Of a stretch of 64,000 nt of DNA, positions 10,221 through 27,247 are shown piece by piece. Under the pieces are notes generated by a model that had not been told where the DNA came from, did no database searches, and saw nothing but the letters and a program-made list of their open reading frames with translations. The DNA lies in contig CP154954.1 of the NCBI GenBank assembly GCA_039621445.1, forward strand, positions 28,700,417-28,764,416. The letters run 5' to 3'. Numbering within the stretch: position 1 is the stretch's first letter; every line of letters starts with the position of its first letter. Both the position numbers and the translations under genes were made by a program. The stretch is from Euglena gracilis (taxonomy: Eukaryota; Euglenida; Euglenophyceae; Euglenales).

Positions 10221-13200
10221 ATGGCGGGTGGCGACCGGATGCCCCGGCTGGTGGCCCTCGACATCGATTACACGCTGTGGCCGTTCTGGGTCGACACGCA
10301 CCGCCATCCGCCATTCCGGCAGACGGCCCGGGGCGTGGTGGACGGCAGCGGCGAGGCGGTGGAGCTGTTTCCTGGCCACGGCTGCCCTTCCATTCGGGCG
10401 ATTTCAGGCGTGGTGGTGGAGGCACACCTCAAATCATGAAGAAACCTGAGCATGATATGTGCATATGCTTACATTTCCATTTTTTAAATCAATTTATTTT
10501 TATTAAATAATACATATATATATATTATAACATATATATATATATATATCTATGCATAATATTATAATAACACATGTATATGTTCAATATTCATTTTTTT
10601 TTATTATGTATTCAGTATTATTTACATTATGTATTAATATTATGCAAGGTGAAATTTGTCTCCCCCAAAAGAGGTCTCAGGTTTATTGAAGGATTAGTAT
10701 TCATAGACCTAGTTTTTGGACCAAAAATCCTAACTCTACTCCTTCAAACAAGCCTGAGACCCCTTTGGGGGTCACAAGTTTCATCCTGCCAATTTATTCA
10801 TTAATTATGTATTATGGCAGGGGTTTTTTTTGGAGTAGGGTTACAATATTAGCCTAATGGAGGACCAAATTTTGACAAAACTATTTTTTTGGCCTAAATT
10901 GACAAAGTGTGGACTTAATTCACACATAAATTGTTTCACTTTTTTTGCCTCTAGATTGGGTGTTGGGTTGGCATTTGAGTGGGGGTTAGGCTTTGCATGA
11001 AATGCTAATTCGGCCCTAAATTCAGCCGAAAGTCAGGGCTAATAAAGGCCTAAATTAGGCCCAAAGTCGCCCTATCTATCCACCCATATGGATTATCCAT
11101 ATGGATAGATCCATAACCCCCCCCCCCCCCTAATAAAAACGTGGGTGAAAATATAGTGGACTACCGCCTCTGGCGGCGGGGGGGGGGTGCGCTTCTATTT
11201 GGACCCTTCCTGCCCGATTTTTGTTGAATTCCTTTAGAAGCCCCAGCAAAATGGGGGGTGCGCTTGGAGCGGACTGCCGCCTTCGACGACGGGGGGGGGG
11301 TGCGCTTTTATTTGGACCCTGCGCTTGTAGCAACCCCGTGCTTCTATTTGGGGGGGCGGGTTTATCTATCCACGTGGATAGCTTTGGATCCAGTTTACAG
11401 ATCCAGATCTACAAACTGGATTCATAGTTTATGCTGGATGCATAGACTGTTCATTTACCTCAGAATTCTGGGGATTGAGCTGGACGTTTTAAACCCTGTC
11501 GTTATCGCCAACCAGAGCATTCGCTCAGTGGGCTCTGCAGGAGTGAAGTTCAAGGCTGCACCTCCGTCGTCCCAGACAAAAACACAGTCTGGGCCTTGAG
11601 GTTTAACCTGGCCAACCAAAGACCCTGGGTCGTTTTAAAAGTGGGACGGTTTTTTTTTGGTATGTTATCGTTGTTACATTTATTTTGTGTGTTTTTTTTA
11701 TATTATTTTTATCATCTTATTCCATCCATCATTCATGTTATTATTTTCGACATTTACCTCATGGCGCGGTGATACGGAGGCAATATATGGCACTTGGAGG
11801 AGTCCCCCCCCTTGCCTAAAGGGGGCCGCGGCGCCGACGTGCCCAGCATCCTGCTGGAGCTGCACGCCAACCCGGAGGTGCAGCTGGCGTACGTCAGCCG
11901 CACCGGGGAGCCCGCGTGGGCGGAGGAGGCCGCCCGGCCAGGGGGCCCTGCTGGCTGGGGGCTCCCCAACGCCAACCCGCCCAGTGGTCCCACGGGTGGC
12001 ATGGCGCCCTGCCGCGGACTGGTCCGACTGGCGGACTCCCGACCTGGCCCACGCCCCTGTCACCATTTTCCACATCCGGCAATTTTTTTTTTCTGAAACC
12101 GACTTCATTTCCCAGCGTGTGACAACAGGAAGCGAACCCAGCTTGGGAATTCTCTCTGATGGGGGGGGTGGGAGGGGGGCTCGTCCCACCGGGGATTTGC
12201 GCCCGCTGTTCGTTGCCGCCGAGCCGCCGAGCCGCCAGCCCCCAGCACACGATGTGGTCCGTGGCGGACCACCGGGAGGTCTACCCCGGCTCCAAGCTGA
12301 CCCACTTCCAGCGGCTGCACCAACGCACCGGCATCCCGCGCAAGGAGGACGGCCGAACGGAAGTGGCTGGGGTTTGGGGGGGTTGGGGTGAGGAGGGAGG
12401 GGAGGGACCACGGTATGGGCCACGGGGCTTGGCCCGAAATGAGGCGGGCTGGGGGACACAGGCTGGGGGGTGCAAGGCGGAGCGGTCCTGACAAGCCCAC
12501 TGTCGGAGGTAACGGGGTAACGGTAACGGGGCCAAGAACTGGCTGGCAACCATGAAGATGGGGACCAAAGGTTCGGGAGTATGAGTACTGACAGTTCAAA
12601 AAATCACCACACAGGTCTGATAAACACTGGCACATGGCACAAAATCTGCGGTGGATGGAGGGCAAACCTCCCGCGGTGATGCATGCTCAAGGTGGCCCAG
12701 CCCCACTGGTTCTCGGGGGCGCGGCATCACCTTGGCCCTGTACAGTGAAATGCTGTTCTTCGACGACGAGAGCCAAAACCAGGTCTTTACTCAAACAAGC
12801 ATAATGAGCATGGCTTCTATCAGCATCGAGTTTCTGCTTTCCTTGGAAAATGTGTAGCCCCCCCTCTTCTTGCCTGAGGTCCTGGATGCAACAGAGAGGT
12901 GGCCCAATTGTGCAGGGGGTCCCTGTCCCAAAGAGTGCCGCTATTTTCCCCTCTCAAATGTTTCCACAATAGAAAAAGCGAGGGAGATAAATGAAGTAAT
13001 ATATATATATATATATATTCACATATATATTGAAGTAATATGTATATATATATTCACATATATATTGAAGAAGGTAATTTATTATTTTCTATTTAAAATG
13101 GATCAGATTAAATTCAAAGTATTCCCTTCACGTTGAAGATGATTCTTTGCTCATTTCAAGTGTGTAGTATTAGACATTGGAACCGGTGAAAGGTCATACT

Positions 13201-13506
13201 TCCGTCCTGCAAACTGCATTTGGCAAATGCGACCCAGCGACCAGATCTCCCAATCTCAGCAACCACGATATGAAGCGTAAAATGGAAACTCCATTCCCCG
13301 GGCTGAAAGTCACATTTGTCACGTTTCTGACCGAAACCCGAAGTCCACCTCCCCATCCACACCTTGGCCCCCCAAAGCCGCCCCCACCGGCCCCCCTGCC
13401 CCCGGGGGTGACCTTCGTCCTGCTGGGGCACGACGGGCTGACACGCCGGGCGCTGGCGGAGGGGCTGGCCCTCTTCCGGGCCAACCAGGGCGGGCGCGGT
13501 CGATGA
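10221..13506 (+). CDS. MDP1: Magnesium-dependent phosphatase 1 (HAD superfamily), 6 exons
   Basis: HAD-type phosphatase expected to dephosphorylate phosphotyrosine or sugar phosphates through an aspartyl-phosphate. E1 (10221 to ~10374) starts at ATG and gives VALDIDYTLWPFWVDTH, with nucleophile Asp14 and Asp16 of motif I (DxDxT). E2 (~11830-11937) gives ADVPSILLELHANPEVQLAY then VSRTGEPAWAEEAA, motif II. E3 (~12246-12346) gives DHREVYPGSKLTHFQRLHQR then TGIPRK, with the motif III Lys in GSK. E4 (~12746-12782) gives EMLFFDDESQNQ, motif IV acidic pair. The last exon (~13378-13506) gives GVTFVLLGHDGLTRRALAEG and ends at TGA 13504-13506. Family length is about 170-190 residues and this matches. 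The short segment joining DDESQNQ to GVTFV is uncertain. Joins E1/E2, E2/E3 and E3/E4 restore the family sequence only with non-GT-AG borders at short direct repeats (GGC, GCCGCC, GA). All catalytic residues are intact. Confidence 0.87.
10500..10640. repeat. AT-rich TATA microsatellite in MDP1 intron 1
   Basis: Repeated ATATATAT and TATTATA tracts. A similar TATATATTCACATATAT pair lies at about 13000-13065 in the intron before the last exon. Confidence 0.7.
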
Positions 13507-14634
13507 CTCCCTGCCGCTCACTGCCCACCCCAGCCTCCTCCCCCGGGGTTCACACGGACCGGCCCGGGCATCGCCCTGCCTTTGCAATCACAGGGCTGCC
13601 CCCTCTCCAGGGCGAATGAATGGCGATGTGAATCATGCGAGCCACAGGGGAAATCCCCAGGCAGTTAGGGGGGGAAATGCTAAGTTTTGGAATATCAAAT
13701 GATTGAAAATGAAACAATTGAAAAATGTGAAACAGTCTAATTAGTAATGATTACAAAAACAATAAGGAATATATAGAAAAGTGTTCTCCTGCTGGTTCTT
13801 CCATCGGCAACTAACTATTTGGCAGGGGTTCTGATGTCTGTGTTAGCTGTGGGCGGACACCTCCCCCCCTCGCCATCAGGCCAAGCTTTTGTTCTGTCCT
13901 CGCCGCGGACCCGCTCACACGCACGTTGGCCCCGCTTGCCACCCTCGCCTGTACCCCTGCCGCGTTGCTGCCCTCCCCCTGCCGCCCTTCCGTCCTGGTT
14001 CGCGTCTCACCTGCGTGGGAGGCATTCTTGGTGTCTGTGACCGGTCCTACTTTGTGGGTCAGGAGTGCGCCTCCCTCCATAATGCCATATGCCATTTGCC
14101 CATATTGCCCATGTGCGTATTTGCCCTCCGGTCCATAAGGGATGGGAAGTTTTTTTTTTCTTCTCAAGGACTGTCCCTTGAGGACCGCCCTTAAGCTAAG
14201 GGACGGCCAATGGCTGATCTGGTGAAAAAGTTGAAAAACACATTTTTTTTTTGCCGTTTTGGGTGGATGGATCAAGGTTGCCAGAAATCACATCATCATC
14301 ACATTTTTTTCCCGAAGTCGCCCCATGTTTACCAAAATATGGCCATTTTTTGTCCATTTGTCATATGATTTTTTCATTGACTGTGCTGGGACAAGAAAAA
14401 AAAAGGGTTTTCCCCCGTTAAGTACCGCCCTGCACTGACCATGTCTGCCATGGCGTCCCCCTCCCTCAACACTTGTTACCACCCCAAAGGTTCTTGCTGT
14501 TCGGCTGGGGTGCCGGTCGGCCGCGCGGTGTTTCCGGCGCCCGAAGTGCTCAGCCTCTCGCCCCCATCCCCTCCCTTCTCCCCCCGTTTGCGTTTCTCTC
14601 AGCCTGCCCCGCCCTACTGTGGGCCCCACACCCA
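13507..14634. other. Intergenic region after MDP1
   Basis: No exon was supported. The AT-rich part 13680-13790 could include the MDP1 3' end, but no polyadenylation signal can be assigned with confidence. GC-rich bases at 13840-14010 are open in several frames but resemble no protein. Confidence 0.35.
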
Positions 14635-17532
14635 ATGCCTGCGCTGCGCACTGTGGAACCGGCCAGTGAGGCGGCCCTGCTTGGCGCCGCCTCGTGTGTC
14701 GCGGCGGCGGGCTCCAGTGGGGACCTGCTGGACCTCCTGACAGGTGGCGGCGCCTCTCGGTGGCTGTTGCACCGAGAATCGTTACTATTTATTATTTTGG
14801 CTTTTGCTGACACGAAGGCACTCTCTTGGGTGAGGGGGGTGGTCCTGTTGTCTAAGCGCCAATGTCCCTGTCCACGCCCACACATGCACTCGGTTGTTCG
14901 ACCTCTCATGCGAGGGATTGCCCCGGCCATGCGACCGCTCACCCTTTTTCAACGGCCCTTTGGCCTCATCCCGCCCTGCACCCTCTCACGCCCCCCCCCC
15001 CCCCCACAGGGGCCGCTGTCCCTGGGCGGGTGCTGCTGCTCCTCGCCGCCGTTGGCCCCCTCTGCGTGCTGCTCTCCGGCGCGGCCGTCGTCACGGAGGC
15101 GTACGCCGTCGCCCACCGCCCCCTCCCCCCGGCCCCCCGGGTGGGGCGGCCGGTGAGTGGGGCGCCCGCAGCCAGGACCTCCGGTGTGTTCGCCCCCCCC
15201 TTCCGCCTTCTTCTGTGCTGCTGGCCCCAAGTCTTGTTCCCCAGACACCGGCCCGGGGACACTTCCTCCCCCTCTTCCACACCTGGGCCTGTTCGCCCTC
15301 GACACTCTCGCCGTTTCTTGTCGCCCCATCCAACACCGGCCAGGGAACAGGGAGGGTGCAGACATTCAGTCATCGTGTTCACCCAAAACTTTTCCTGAAA
15401 CGAACACAAAATTTTACACAGGTGAACAAAGTTTTTTTTTGTGAACACTGGCGAACACAGTTTTTCTTTTGTTGAACAAAGGTGAACACAAATTTTCCTT
15501 GGTAAACACATGATTCAAAGCAATCACAGCGGCAAATGAACAATTTCCCCCTCTTCTTCCTGTTCTCTTTAGCAGGGTGTGATTTACAGATTTAAGCTTG
15601 GACCCAGGGGGGGGGGCGCAAGGCGTCGCTCACAAAACTGACCCCATCCTCCGGGGGGGGGGCAGCCAGCCAGCAGCCTTTTTCCAGCTAACAGCCTTTT
15701 ACCAGCCCTAAACCCCCCATCAATGAATTTTGTTTATTTTGCAGCCGCCTGACGGGCAGCAGACAGCAACGTATTTTTCGCAGTTCCAGCCCTGGGAACT
15801 CCTATGGGAAGGGGGGGTCAGAAGGGGTCAGCCACCAGTCTTCTTCCCGCCAGCCTAATTTTTCCAGCCCTTCAGCTGGACCCCCCCCCCTGGGTCTTTC
15901 AGCAACGCCCGTGGGTGAATGCGCCACACCTCCTCCCTGGGGGGATGGCCAAGGGAGACGTCGGGAGGGGGTTTTATGACCATACCGTTGCCTAAGGCGT
16001 GTCCGACCCCCCCGGGGTGACTGGTTGTTTTTTTCGGAGTAACTGACTGGTTTTTGGCTCCAGCCCCCCCCCCCCCAGGATTGGTCGACAGTGGCCACCC
16101 ACTGGAAAACTTTTGTATTTTTGACCAAAATCCTCTGATTCTTGGCCATTTTCGGCAGAGTGGCCAAAGTGACCGACCCCCCCCTCTGGGGGCCAGCGGG
16201 GGGGGGGGGGTGGGTGACTGTTTTTTTGAAAAGTGACTGACTGGTTTTTTGTGTTGCCCCCAAAGGCTTCCCATACATCCCTGCCCACGCCGGAGGTGGG
16301 GTTTTGTCCACGTGTTTGGCTTTTTTTTTGGTGCGAAGTGCAGACCTTTTTTGGTCCCCAGAATTGACCCCAAAAGGTGGGTACTTCGGGCCAAAAACGA
16401 GGGGGGGGGTCGAAAAACGCTCATTTTCGGCTGGAAAACAGCGTTTGCGGATCCAGAGGCCAACCCCACCCCCAGGGGTGGGTACACCCTGGGTGGGTGG
16501 GGGCACCCCCCCTTCTTAAACCCCTGTTGTGATTCCCTACCACAATTTCCAGACTGAGCCAGGCCCAACGCCCACTCATTGTGCTGTGGCCGCATGGTGT
16601 GAGCAAATCAATCCACTCACGTCTACATGTACCTTTTATCCTTTTTTTTCTGTTCGCAATTTTTTTTTCTGTGTTCACGTGTGTTTACCTTTTTTGTGTG
16701 TTCGCCTGTGTTTGCCAAAAAAATTGTGTTGACCTGTGTTCATCAAAAAAGGATCTGTGTTCACCAGCGTCTTTGCGAAAGCACCAAGTGGATGTCTGTC
16801 AGGGTGTTGTCTACGTGACCTCTCCCCAGGACCTTTCGCTTTCCCATCGCTGCCCCATTTCATGGGCATAAGCCCCCTCCCCCCCCCCCCCAACCCCCTT
16901 GCCCTGCTTTCCTGTGATCACCCCTGTTCAGGTCTTCCTCCGGTTGCACTGCATCCTCTCCACCGCCCTGTGCACCACATGTCGAAGTCGTCGGCGGAGT
17001 CGACTTTTTCGGCCACTGTAGCCAAAGTGTGTGTTGCGATGTGCCTGGGTGAGTTAGCCAGTGAGCAGGGGGCGAGTTGATGGCCTGCATTGCGTTATGC
17101 CTACACTGTGTGTGCGCGTGTGTGCGTTTGCGTGGGTGAGGCACTGAGGCAATCTGAGGTTGGGCTTCCGAGGAAGGATTGGTTTTTTGCATACACAAGT
17201 ACCTGAAATCGTCATCGAATCGGGACCGTGCCCCCAAATTCTTCGACACCTGAAGCACACCTGCCACGTTCGGTGAGCTGCCACCCAGCACCAACCCCCC
17301 CCCCCCACTGGCCACCCCCCCCCCCCAAGACTGGCACAAAGAACCCACACAGGACCACCCAATGCCCCCCCGGAGGCAAGAGGCGAGGTCCTGTGTCTCG
17401 GGAGCCCCCGTCCTGTGTCCCTCCGGTGGTCCGCAGGGCACGGAGCGAGCGGTGGCCGCAGCCGCCCTGCTGGCGGTGGCCGCCGCCAGCCTGGTGGCAT
17501 TCCTCATGGCGCGGGTGCGGTCCCTGGGAATG
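14635..17532 (+). CDS. Five phase-compatible exons with two hydrophobic segments (possible presequence of the fibrillin)
   Basis: Exons with GT-AG borders and matching phases: 14635-14743 (starts ATG; SEAALLGAASCVAAAG, GDLLDLLTG), 15010-15152 after a C run and CACAG (VLLLLAAVGPLCVLLSGAAV, then TEAYAVAH), 15745-15826 (PDGQQTATYFSQFQPWELLW), 16932-17026 (HHMSKSSAESTFSATVAK) and 17437-17532 (AVAAAALLAVAAASLVAFLM). Two hydrophobic stretches are separated by roughly 80 residues including a Ser/Thr-rich part. The last exon ends in phase 0 and the fibrillin exon at 20480 begins in phase 0, so these may be one gene. Two hydrophobic segments before a plastid protein would recall the class I presequences of euglenids and peridinin dinoflagellates, although the first segment starts about 40 residues in, which is late for a signal peptide. 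Alternatively this is a separate small membrane protein. The function is not recognised. Confidence 0.4.
15600..16300. repeat. Dispersed repeat block with C/G runs and GTGACTGACTGG module
   Basis: Contains CCAGCCAGCAGCC motifs, GTAACTGACTGGTTTTTGGC, GTGACTGACTGGTTTTTTG and long C or G runs, related to 7.64-7.9, 30.2-30.7 and 46.4-46.6 kb. It overlaps one candidate exon (15745-15826), which weakens that exon. Confidence 0.5.
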
Positions 17533-17732
17533 GTGTGTGGGGGGCAGATGCCGACCACACCGATGCATGTCGAGGCATATTGCAGGAGGAGAATGACGGG
17601 GAGGGAAATGAATGGAAATTGCCCGATTTCCCCCTCATTCACATCATTTCCTGTCACTTCTCCCATTCCTGTCCCATGACGTTTGAAAGGAGTTGCCTGC
17701 CAAAGGCACAGGAAGAAAGGGCGCATGTAATG

Positions 17733-18173
17733 CAGGGTTTCCGTAAGCTGAAGGGACCCTGTCCTGGGGGGCATCCAGCCCAGGCTTCTGTTCAAGGGTT
17801 CGCAGTACCCCCTTGGGAGGGGGAGGGGCTGGTAGCTGCAGCTAGTCCAAATGGGCTGGTGGAAGTCCTAGCAAATCCTCCTCCTCAGGGGGGGGGTGCC
17901 AGCAGGGCCAGCTAGTGAAAAGGGCCGATTTTTTTTGGACCCCCAAAACCTGCCAAAACTACCCATTTGTGGCAATTTTTTTTGGGATTTTTGGACAATC
18001 AGCCAAAACCATGCTAAAATCCACATTTCCACCCTGACATACAGTGCCGGAGGAATTTTTCACCCTGTTGAGAGGGACCCCAGGACCCCCCCCCCTCCCC
18101 GGAGGGATCTAGCACTTGGCTTTTTTAGTGGCTGGTCAAAGGGTCTGGGTCCTCAAGCAAAAGCTTGGTCCAG
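17733..18173. mobile_element. Degenerate ~440-bp foldback element (CAGGGTTT/AAGCAAAAGCTTGG ends)
   Basis: The left side CAGGGTTTCCGTAAGC pairs weakly with the right side TCAAGCAAAAGCTTGG. Interior motifs CTAGCAAATCC, GCTAGTGAAAA, GGGACCCC and GCGCCGGAGG-like bases are shared with the copies at 18.78 and 57.6 kb. Confidence 0.45.
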
Positions 18174-18775
18174 CCAGCCAGCATCTTTTGGGGGGTCTGC
18201 TGAAATATAGCTGGGGCACCCTGGCAACTTTTTTTTTTGAAAATTGGGGGGAGGGCAAAAATGGCATTTCACAGGGTTTGGGGGCTTTACTTTTCAAAAT
18301 TTTTACTGAAGGATCCCAAGCCGGCAGTTTTTTTGGCTATTCCCGTTGTTAGATTTTTGCTGGGCTCATCTGGACACTCCCCACCCCCTGGGTTCCCCAC
18401 CCCACAGGGGAGCGGTCCAGCGAGAAATATATTTTTCCAGCCGGAACCATTTTCTCTTTTAGCCAGAAAGCCTCTGATAATAAATGGCTCTTCGACGTTG
18501 TGAGAAGTCACAAAACAAAAAAGAAGCACGTTTTTCAAGAATAACGTTTTGGAAGCGGATTTTCTTCTTAACGTTTTTTTTTGCAAGTGAACAATTTAGC
18601 CAACCACACTTGCCCCCCAAAAAGAACGCCACAAAATTCAAACCCAGCACACACTGGGTTCACAAACGTGGGTGTGACCCCCCACAACCCCCGGACGGAA
18701 TTTTCCGTCGCGAAGCACCACAGAAAATGTGGCCCTTAAATCGAGCCTCAAAAATGGGTGGGTCCTATTTTCGGA

Positions 18776-19190
18776 CCAGGCCTTTGCTTAAGGGTTCACA
18801 CTACCCCCCCCTTCCAGGGGGGGGGCTGGACTGCAGCCAGTCCAAATTTGGCTACTGGGAATTCTAGTCCCGGGGTCCGCTAGCAGGGCTAGCTTGTGGA
18901 ATTTTTTTTCCAGTGACTGGAACAAAGCACCGAATTTTTTGGGACCCCAAAAACTGGCCAAAAATGCCCATTTTTAGCCAATGTTTGGGATATTTTTTTT
19001 GGAAGAAAGTCAGCCAAAAAAAACTCATTAAAAATCTCATTTCCACCTCGGTGTGCAGCGCCGGAGGAAATTTTCTTCCAGTCGGGGGGACCTCCCGGGA
19101 CACCTGGCACCCCCCCGGGGGGGGGGGTGAGGTGGGGTCCAGCTAGTCCATTTTTTCCAATGTCCAGCAAAATGGCTAGCCAGTGAACCT
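18776..19190. mobile_element. ~415-bp foldback element of the CAGG(N)TTTTGCTTAAG family
   Basis: The left part (CCAGGCCTTTGCTTAAGGGT then TCACACTACC, C/G run, CTGGACTGCAGCCAGTCC) is collinear with 57609-57700. The right part (TGGACCCCAAAAACTGGCC, GCGCCGGAGGAAATTTTCTTCC, TCCAGCAAAATGGCTAGCC) is collinear with 57780-57980. The outermost right terminus has diverged. Confidence 0.6.
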
Positions 19191-20479
19191 CCCCCCGGTC
19201 TGCTTCGGACCCTGAGGGATGGGAGGATGGGTGCCATCCTCACTCTCCCCCTGGGTCCTAAAGATCCCCAGGGGCCGAAGTGAATGCCATTTCTCTTTTC
19301 CATCACTGTTAACCATGCATTTTTTTCCAGTTATAGGGCCACGTCGGCTAGTGGCCAACCACGAGCCAAGTATTCGCCAAACAGGGCTCCCAGACCCCGA
19401 ACAACTTTGTTTTCCCAGCATATTTCGCCACCCCTGCCACTTGCAACCTTCCGCTTGCCATCCACCCCACCCATGTGTGGTCCTTGACTGCACCGAGGGG
19501 GGGGGGCAGCCCGCCACCGCCAAAGGTCCCCGGTCGCCCCGCCGTCGCCCGGCCCACAGGGTCTGTGCTGTGCCGGCACGGAGCAGCCGGAGCCTGTCGC
19601 GGCCTGGACCCTGGCAACTGTGGGTGTGTGGCCGGTTTGCTTTTCTTTTTGCACGCCGTTCACCCCCCCCCCCTCCAGGTGAAGTTTTTATTTCCCTGGG
19701 CCCCGTGCCAACAATGACCTCAAGTAGTTGGTCCTCCCTCCTTTTTTTCCGGGAACACCAAAGGGTGGTCTGGAGCTTCAACAGGACAGCCAAGAAAAAG
19801 GCTTTTTTTTGTTTACGTTTTGGGCCAGCGGGCCTGATTCCGTTTGCTGTATTGCGAACCATTCCCTGCCCCATTTAATGTGGTTTATGCAGTCGTCGCA
19901 CCTTTTCCCCTGCCGCCCTGTGACCGCTTGGCATTTGCTTCATTTCCTCAGGAGCTGCGGCTGTCCCCGTATGCCCTCCACCCTTCTCGGAAATGCTGTT
20001 TTCCTTGTTGTGCGGCACCTGTGGGGCATTGCCACAGCCCAAGCCTTGCACCCCCCCAGGGCCTGAAAGGGAATTCCGGAACTGTGTGGGGCTGTTTTTC
20101 CACAGTCAATGCTCTTTTTGACGTTCTTCTGCGCCAATTCCTCCAGTTTTGTGACATTTCTGACGATCTTTCCTCTTTGTTTGCTTTGCTTTCACATCTG
20201 TCGGGGGGGTGTAATACTTGGGCAGCCGAAGTCGGTCCTCCGGGGTGGGGTTGTTATTTAGGGGTTTACATCCCGTGGTGGGTAGGGGTCCGACCCCCCA
20301 CCTCTTCCCCTTTTTTCCGGCGCTCCGATTTGTTGGTCAAAATTTGCTTTCCTCGCCTTCACCGCCACCGGAAGTTTTCCTCGCGAACTCTCATGGTGGG
20401 TGGGGGGGGGTTCGGCCCCTCAACCACGCCGGCCCCCAGCCCTGCCCCCCCCCCACCCCCTATCGCCCCCACCCGGCAG

Positions 20480-26941
<6,462 letters not shown>

Positions 26942-27247
26942 GGCCTCCCCCGGCCCAACCTCGCACCAGTGTGTTAGAGCACCGCCCCCTTCTTCGCACC
27001 GGCTCATGTGCTGCCGCTGCACACCCCAGGAATGATGCACACGTATGCGCCGACTCAAGGGTGATTATACACAAGACTGTGGCAAATGTTTCTTTTTTCC
27101 ATTCTGAAACGGGATATCTCCTCCACATAATTTCTGATATCAACATGACATCTGTTCGGCCACCATCCATGCCATCCGGGTTGTGGATGTGGAACTGGGT
27201 TCTGGGGTCCCAACCAGTGCCAGCACAGCCCCGCCACTGTTGGTTCG
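26942..27247. other. Short intergenic stretch after the fibrillin stop
   Basis: About 300 bases with no recognisable exon. If separate transcripts exist, it must contain the 3' end of the fibrillin gene and the promoter of the next gene. No motif can be assigned. Confidence 0.3.

Noticed and set aside
17054-17795. Minus-strand frame of 150-310 codons
   Set aside because: It is antisense to the GC-rich exon at 17437-17532 and to C/G runs; no family similarity.
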